The notes under the pieces are model-generated. The model saw only the letters and a program-made list of their open reading frames with translations. It made no database searches and was not told where the DNA came from. The position numbers were made by a program, and so were the translations under genes. From Sulfuritalea sp. (GTDB lineage: Bacteria; Pseudomonadota; Gammaproteobacteria; Burkholderiales; Rhodocyclaceae), in the NCBI GenBank assembly GCA_030247575.1, contig JAOTRV010000002.1:124001-188000 (forward strand): a stretch of 64,000 bases of DNA, in the 5' to 3' direction. Positions 60,044-64,000 of this stretch are shown one piece after another (positions within the stretch are counted from its first letter, which is position 1; every line of letters starts with the position of its first letter).

Positions 60044-60738
60044 GGCCATCATCACATATTCTTACCGCGCCCGCCTTGTACGAGCAGGTGGCCGAGCGCC
60101 TGCGCAGCCGCATTTTCGCGCACGAACTGCCGCCGGGAAGCTGGATCGACGAGCAGGCGCTCGCCCTGGAATATGGCATCAGCCGCACGCCGCTGCGCGA
60201 GGCCCTGAAAGTGCTCGCGGCCGAAGGCCTGGTGGTGCTCAAGCCGCGCCGCGGCTGTTACGTGACCCAGTTGTCGGAACAGGACATCGACGAGGTATTC
60301 CCGGTGATGGCGCTGCTCGAAGGGCGGGTCGCCGAAGAGGCCGCGCGCCGTGCCACCAGCGTCGACTTTGCCCGCCTGGCGGCGATTCACGAGGAACTGG
60401 AAGGGCATGCCGCGGGCAATGACACCGACCGCTTTTTCGAGGCCAACCAGCGCTTCCATGCGGCCTTGCAGGAAATCGCCGGCAACCGCTATCTCGCCCA
60501 ACTGATCGACGATGCGCGCAAGGTCATCAAGCTGACGCGCCGGGATTCGCTGCGGCTTGAAGGCCGGTTGAAACAATCGCTGGCCGAACATCGCGAAATC
60601 CTCGAAGCCTTGCGTCTGAAGGACCCCGGCCTGGCGGGGCGGCGCATGCACGACCATCTGCTGTCGGGGCGGGCGGCGCTGGCCAGGCTGGTGGGGGCCT
60701 CAAGCACCGCGGGTGACGGCTCATCGGCTCCGGCATGA
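60034..60738 (+). CDS. GntR family (FadR/FCD subfamily) regulator of the propionyl-CoA operon
   Basis: Transcription factor of 234 residues. The winged helix (residues about 12-78) includes ALEYGISRTPLREALKVLAAEGLV and RRGCYVT. The FCD effector domain has NQRFHAAL, AEHREILEAL and RRMHDHLLSG, which supply metal-binding His residues. It is divergent from mcm-meaB-pccB-pccA and most likely represses it, with a CoA ester or methylcitrate-like acid as effector by analogy. The ATG at 60034 lies within the operator palindrome, so autoregulation is likely. Residues about 105-112 (RRATSVDF) match a dispersed repeat copy. Confidence 0.88.
   Translation: MNARPSSHILTAPALYEQVAERLRSRIFAHELPPGSWIDEQALALEYGISRTPLREALKVLAAEGLVVLKPRRGCYVTQLSEQDIDEVFPVMALLEGRVAEEAARRATSVDFARLAAIHEELEGHAAGNDTDRFFEANQRFHAALQEIAGNRYLAQLIDDARKVIKLTRRDSLRLEGRLKQSLAEHREILEALRLKDPGLAGRRMHDHLLSGRAALARLVGASSTAGDGSSAPA
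60346..60370 (+). repeat. Dispersed short repeat, copy 12 (inside the GntR gene)
   Basis: CGCCGTGCCACC then AGCGTCGACTTTG, nearly identical to copy 11 but read in the frame RRATSVDF within the effector domain. Chance similarity is less likely than not given 21 matching bases. Confidence 0.6.
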
Positions 60739-60773
60739 ACCCGGTAAGAATCTCCGCTCCATTGCGCTCGGGC

Positions 60774-61361
60774 TCACGCGCCCGGATCTGCAGTACGAAC
60801 CGGACTTGAGGATCGCGCGATTTCATATAGCACAATGTTCACCTGCCGCTTTACGAGCTGACCCCATGCGGAAAGGGTCCAGCTTGCCTCGATGACAAAG
60901 CCATTGTCATGAATCCAGTGCTGCAGTCGCTGGAAATTCCTCGGAAAGGCATCGCAATACTGCAACCAGATGCGCCCGCCTTCCGCCAAGTGCGGTCCTG
61001 CATCGCGGAAGAATCTCTCGACCACGCCGCAGTCGTAAAGGGCGTGATCGAAGGGTGTCTTGATCTCCCCCTCGGACCAGGGGGCCGCGAAAATAATGGT
61101 ATCGAAGACGCCTGCGACGTTCTCGAATAGATTGCTGTGCACTACCGTCGCGGTCGGCAGGAGTTTCCGGGTGTGTTCCACTGCGGCGGGGTTGATGTCC
61201 AATGCCGTTATGTCCCTTACCCCTCGCTCGAACGCAAGCTTTGCGAGTACCCCCGACCCGGTCCCGACGTCCAGGACCCTGGCGCCGAATTCAAGGTGAT
61301 CGGCGAATTGTTTGACCCGCTCGGGCGCGGGTATCAGAAAGGCCGGCATTCCGAAAGTCAC
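60774..61361 (-). CDS. Class I SAM-dependent methyltransferase
   Basis: Methyltransferase of about 195 residues related to small PrmC/HemK-like or ribosomal-type enzymes. RVLDVGTGSGVLAKLAFERG is motif I and ITALDINPAAVEHTRK the ribose-binding acidic region. IIFAAPW stands where N6-methylases have NPPY-like motifs. The GTG start overlaps the stop of the sulfotransferase (GTGA); an ATG four codons downstream is an alternative. It is the third gene of a lower-GC minus-strand set with a sulfotransferase and a PaaK-like enzyme. Substrate unknown. Confidence 0.75.
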   Translation of the reverse strand: MTFGMPAFLIPAPERVKQFADHLEFGARVLDVGTGSGVLAKLAFERGVRDITALDINPAAVEHTRKLLPTATVVHSNLFENVAGVFDTIIFAAPWSEGEIKTPFDHALYDCGVVERFFRDAGPHLAEGGRIWLQYCDAFPRNFQRLQHWIHDNGFVIEASWTLSAWGQLVKRQVNIVLYEIARSSSPVRTADPGA

Positions 61362-62011
61362 CGGCTGGCGAAAGCGAAACCGGGCTTCCGCTTCTGGTAG
61401 CCCAATTCCTCAAAATCCGCTCGATAGAATTCATTCACGAGTTGAATGTCCTGGGCATCCCACTCGATTTCCTTGCCATAAGCATCGCCCGACAAAAAGC
61501 GCTTCCCGGAGAGCGTAATCCGGACACCCGATTCTTCGCTGACTCGATTGATTATCTCGTCGAGCCGATCCTCATAGCGGAACACGCGCACGCCGGATCC
61601 GAGAAACTCGACCTGTGGCCGAAAGTGATTTGCCAGGAAATGCTTGTCGCGTCCAGCCTGGTGAATCGAATTGGCCAGCCAGACTGAAAATCCCGCCGTA
61701 GCCCCCCAAAGGCCCTGGCTGCTGAGAATCGCCCGCATCCGATATTCGCTTTCGATGCGGTGGTAGGGGTTTCTGATCACGGCGAACGCGTAATCAAAGT
61801 GTCCTGCCGGGAAGAGTGCGGCATAGTCGCTCCAGGTAAAGTGTTCGGGCGGCACTTTCAGCGAAGGCGGGATCGCCCGGCTGCAAAAACAGACGTCCGC
61901 AACGTCTTTCATCGATTCTTCAATTGACGTGCCGCCCGTCTTGGGGATGTGGATGAACAACAGTCTCTTGCCATTGCATTCGATAAACGGCACGGCTTTT
62001 CCTCCCGGCAT
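61358..62011 (-). CDS. Sulfotransferase family 2-like protein
   Basis: PAPS-dependent sulfotransferase of 217 residues, probably acting on a polysaccharide or small metabolite. The P-loop like 5'-phosphosulfate motif is FIHIPKTGGTSIEE near residue 20, and FAVIRNPYHRIESEYR holds the 3'-phosphate-binding Arg and Ser. The C-terminus has charged helices. ATG at 62011 is chosen; a GTG at 62029 is an alternative. The GC content is visibly lower than in the rest of the window. Coupled to the methyltransferase by GTGA. Confidence 0.78.
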   Translation of the reverse strand: MPGGKAVPFIECNGKRLLFIHIPKTGGTSIEESMKDVADVCFCSRAIPPSLKVPPEHFTWSDYAALFPAGHFDYAFAVIRNPYHRIESEYRMRAILSSQGLWGATAGFSVWLANSIHQAGRDKHFLANHFRPQVEFLGSGVRVFRYEDRLDEIINRVSEESGVRITLSGKRFLSGDAYGKEIEWDAQDIQLVNEFYRADFEELGYQKRKPGFAFASR

Positions 62012-62137
62012 TCCTTCGCTTGCCTGCACTGATTACAGCGACACGGCGCGTAACGTCGTTCTCAACCGGAAATATTTTACCCAGTTGCAATCGGTGCACT
62101 GCCCTCAGCGTCGCGGATTCGAAAAAAACAATCGGCG

Positions 62138-63568
62138 CTATCCCGGTTCACGATTTTCGTCCGGCGCAGGCATGTAATCGGACGTGAAGTCCTGAAACTT
62201 TCCCCCGGGGGAGCGGGCGATGCAATCTACCTGGACAATATCAAGTACGCCATCCGCGTGCGACGGCTCCTGCCGCCATTGTTCAATGACGCGGCGATGG
62301 AACTCCGGCGACATGGGTTCCGTACTTAAAATCCGCAACTCAAGGCGCCCGCCACGATACTGATGAATCTGGAACTGGCGCAGACTCCTCACCACCTCCG
62401 CCGGCATCTCCTCGAGCGCAACACGAATCCTTGCCACCCGGGCAAGCGTATGTTCCGGAAGGTAGGCGATGCGGCTGTAACGCCCGGATATCTCGCCAAA
62501 TGCCGGCAGGGTACGTCCGCACGGACACGGTCCAGCGACGGCTTCAGCGATGTCGCCCGTATCGTAACGCAGCAGAGGCATCGCCATGTTGCGTAGCGCA
62601 GTGACCACCACGCGCCCCCGCTGACCCGGAAGGCAGGGACTGCCGGCAGCATCGACAATCTCGACAATGCAGTGCTCGACATGCCAGTGGTATCGACCGG
62701 CATCGCAGCGAAGCGCGACCAGCCCTATCTCGTTGAGTCCATATCCCTGCACGATCGGTGCGCCGAGAGTCGATTCAATGCGCCGGCGCATCGATGAGGT
62801 CAATTGCTCCGAGATCGCATTGAGCTTCCTGATGCCAGGCACCGGCCAGGCGCCATCGCAGGCAAATGCCAGATGTTCGAGAGATTCCGAATACGTTTGC
62901 AGGTAGTCGGGGCAAATGCGCTTGAGCCAGTCAATCTGCACTTCGACGGGATTCTCGATATTGAAATGGAAGTGCGGTCCAGTCGCATAAAAGTTTCCGG
63001 AGTACCTCCAGGCCGGCGCCCGCAGGGCGGCGCCCATCGGCAACGGCGTGCCGTCTGGCTGGGACGGATTCTGGCTGGTGATGCGTATGGAAGCCATCGT
63101 CCCCTTCGGATCGAAGCGAAACCAGCGATGGCCGCGCTGGACTAGCAGATTGAACATCATGTTGCTCAGCTTTGTGTGCAGCACCCGGGCCGGACGACCG
63201 GTAGTGCCGGAACTTGAAAACCAGCCATACAACTTTTCGCCAGGCGGAAGTGCGCGAGCCACGAGCGCCGGACCGGCCTGTGCCAATTCGACCTTGCTCA
63301 AGACAGGAAGCGCCGACAAATCGTCCGGCGAATCGATCGAAGTCAGATCTATCCCGGTTCTCTTCGCCATATCCTCGTACCAGGGCACGTTGCGGGCGAT
63401 GTGCAGCATCACCCTTTGCAATCGTTGTCCTGAAGCCGCTTTGAGGGCATCGGGCGGCAAGAATTCGTTGCTGACGAGACGGCGAAAGAAACCGGCGAAC
63501 CTCTGTGCCCCAGGCCTGAGATGCCAGCGTTCCTGTTCGGCGGACTCTTGGGTAAAGTCGGTCTGCAT
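62138..63568 (-). CDS. PaaK/CapK-like adenylate-forming enzyme
   Basis: Member of the phenylacetate-CoA ligase / capsule CapK branch of the ANL superfamily, 476 residues. The P-loop YGWFSSSGTTGRPARVLHT binds ATP phosphates, VQGYGLNEIGLVALRC corresponds to the Y.(ST)TE motif, and LLRYDTGDIAEAV holds the conserved Asp. Cys-rich GPCPCGRTLP is common in the family. ATG at 63568 gives the family length. In polysaccharide loci such proteins are of unclear role. A TAGAAT at 63637-63642 (minus strand) could be its -10 box. Confidence 0.82.
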   Translation of the reverse strand: MQTDFTQESAEQERWHLRPGAQRFAGFFRRLVSNEFLPPDALKAASGQRLQRVMLHIARNVPWYEDMAKRTGIDLTSIDSPDDLSALPVLSKVELAQAGPALVARALPPGEKLYGWFSSSGTTGRPARVLHTKLSNMMFNLLVQRGHRWFRFDPKGTMASIRITSQNPSQPDGTPLPMGAALRAPAWRYSGNFYATGPHFHFNIENPVEVQIDWLKRICPDYLQTYSESLEHLAFACDGAWPVPGIRKLNAISEQLTSSMRRRIESTLGAPIVQGYGLNEIGLVALRCDAGRYHWHVEHCIVEIVDAAGSPCLPGQRGRVVVTALRNMAMPLLRYDTGDIAEAVAGPCPCGRTLPAFGEISGRYSRIAYLPEHTLARVARIRVALEEMPAEVVRSLRQFQIHQYRGGRLELRILSTEPMSPEFHRRVIEQWRQEPSHADGVLDIVQVDCIARSPGGKFQDFTSDYMPAPDENREPG

Positions 63569-63636
63569 TCGGTCAACTTGACTGGCAATAAGCGGGGTCT
63601 GGCAAGCCCGACACGGACGCAGGGCGATGCCGGAGC

Positions 63637-63642
63637 ATTCTA
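63637..63642 (-). promoter_or_regulatory. Candidate -10 box for the PaaK-like gene
   Basis: TAGAAT on the minus strand, 68 bases before the ATG, in a 171-base divergent gap that also holds the small palindrome GTCAACTTGAC (63572-63582). The -35 match is weak. Confidence 0.3.
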
Positions 63643-63739
63643 CTTGCCGCGCGGATCTCTGGAAAGGATCGCCGCGGCTGCAATCCATTGAGGTCGCCCG
63701 GCCTTCTCGATCACACAAGATCCGATTGACGCGGCGAGA

Positions 63740-64000
63740 ATGCCGATCTTCCAGGTATCTTCTCTCGCGTCCATCCAGAAATTCTCAGATCGATCACCGG
63801 ATTTCGCGGATGTGCGCGGATTGACCAGAGGCCTGGCAAGCTCCGTTGCGACCGCGCGAGAAGACACGCAGCAATCGGACCCATCGCTGGGTTCGGCGTT
63901 GAGCGACTTTCCGGGACTGCCGCCCGGCACACCGCCGTACCGCCAGCGCCTCTTTGCAGAACACTCCGCGCGATCACGCGATGCCGCGAATGAAGTCCTC
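63740..64000 (+). CDS. Unrecognised reading frame open to the right edge
   Basis: An ATG at 63740 opens a frame without stops for 87 codons to the window end. The product begins MPIFQVSSLASIQKFSDRS and later has LGSALSDFPGLPPGTPPYRQ. By hand count about 60 per cent of third positions are G or C, which fits coding in this lower-GC block. A purine-rich GGCGAG precedes the ATG. It is divergent from the PaaK-like gene. I recognise no family; only the N-terminus is visible, so it may be spurious. Confidence 0.4.
   Translation, partial: MPIFQVSSLASIQKFSDRSPDFADVRGLTRGLASSVATAREDTQQSDPSLGSALSDFPGLPPGTPPYRQRLFAEHSARSRDAANEVL
63933..63957 (+). repeat. Dispersed short repeat, weak copy 13
   Basis: CGCCGTACCGCC then AGCGCCTCTTTGC. 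The first half matches fully and the second half only partly, so this may be chance or a decayed copy. Confidence 0.35.

Overview
The window is a GC-rich chromosomal segment from a Gram-negative bacterium, most likely a betaproteobacterium of the Rhodocyclales/Nitrosomonadales type. The basis is gene content and order: waaC-waaA next to tolC-rhodanese-pcm; rnb-tonB-aroE-mtgA; thiD-thiE-hemL divergent from rubredoxin-pilGHIJL; and a mutase-meaB-carboxylase operon. No rRNA, tRNA, CRISPR array, integrase or insertion sequence was seen. Coding density is very high. Many neighbours overlap by ATGA or GTGA, and no gap without a gene exceeds about 225 bases.

Layout. 1-4 kb: envelope polysaccharide genes (a sugar epimerase cut by the left edge, a family 2 glycosyltransferase, heptosyltransferase I, Kdo transferase). 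3.9-15.5 kb, minus strand: tolC, a rhodanese and pcm, preceded by a five-gene efflux operon of one TetR repressor plus two adaptor/RND pump pairs, with a clear promoter and palindromic operator. 15.7-29 kb, plus strand: housekeeping genes (guaC, a lipoprotein esterase, thiC, a YkgJ cysteine-cluster protein, uppP, a YqiA-like esterase, rarD, a methyltransferase, an RNase II-type nuclease, tonB, aroE, mtgA, mgtE). 29-33 kb, minus strand: a periplasmic hydrolase, a SugE/Gdx transporter, hemL, thiE and thiD. 33.2-42.4 kb, plus strand: rubredoxin, then the Pil-Chp chemosensory genes pilG, pilH, pilI, pilJ and a giant hybrid kinase pilL. 42.4-47.4 kb: a VOC protein, a 7TM-DISM protein with an altered GGDEF motif, an ene-reductase and an OprB-like porin. 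47.4-53.1 kb, minus strand: a CzcCBA-type metal efflux operon with a DUF3240 protein. 53.2-60.7 kb: a propionyl-CoA to succinyl-CoA operon (mcm, meaB, carboxylase beta and alpha) with a divergent GntR regulator whose probable operator sits inside both promoters. 60.8-64 kb: a lower-GC block with a methyltransferase, a sulfotransferase, a PaaK/CapK-like adenylating enzyme and an unrecognised reading frame running off the right edge, possibly acquired.

The most unusual feature is a short interspersed repeat of about 25 bases, with 12 good copies and one weak one in 64 kb. It lies in both orientations, at gene ends, in leaders and inside coding regions, where it is read in several frames (for example in waaC, waaA, two efflux adaptors, pilL, czcC and the GntR gene). 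I do not recognise it as a named family. Other points worth checking are a hairpin cluster before mtgA, the GDDQF motif of the DISM protein, the mixed CzcA/CusA signature of the metal pump, the symmetric divergent promoter before the ene-reductase, and -10-like boxes that fall on or near upstream stop codons.
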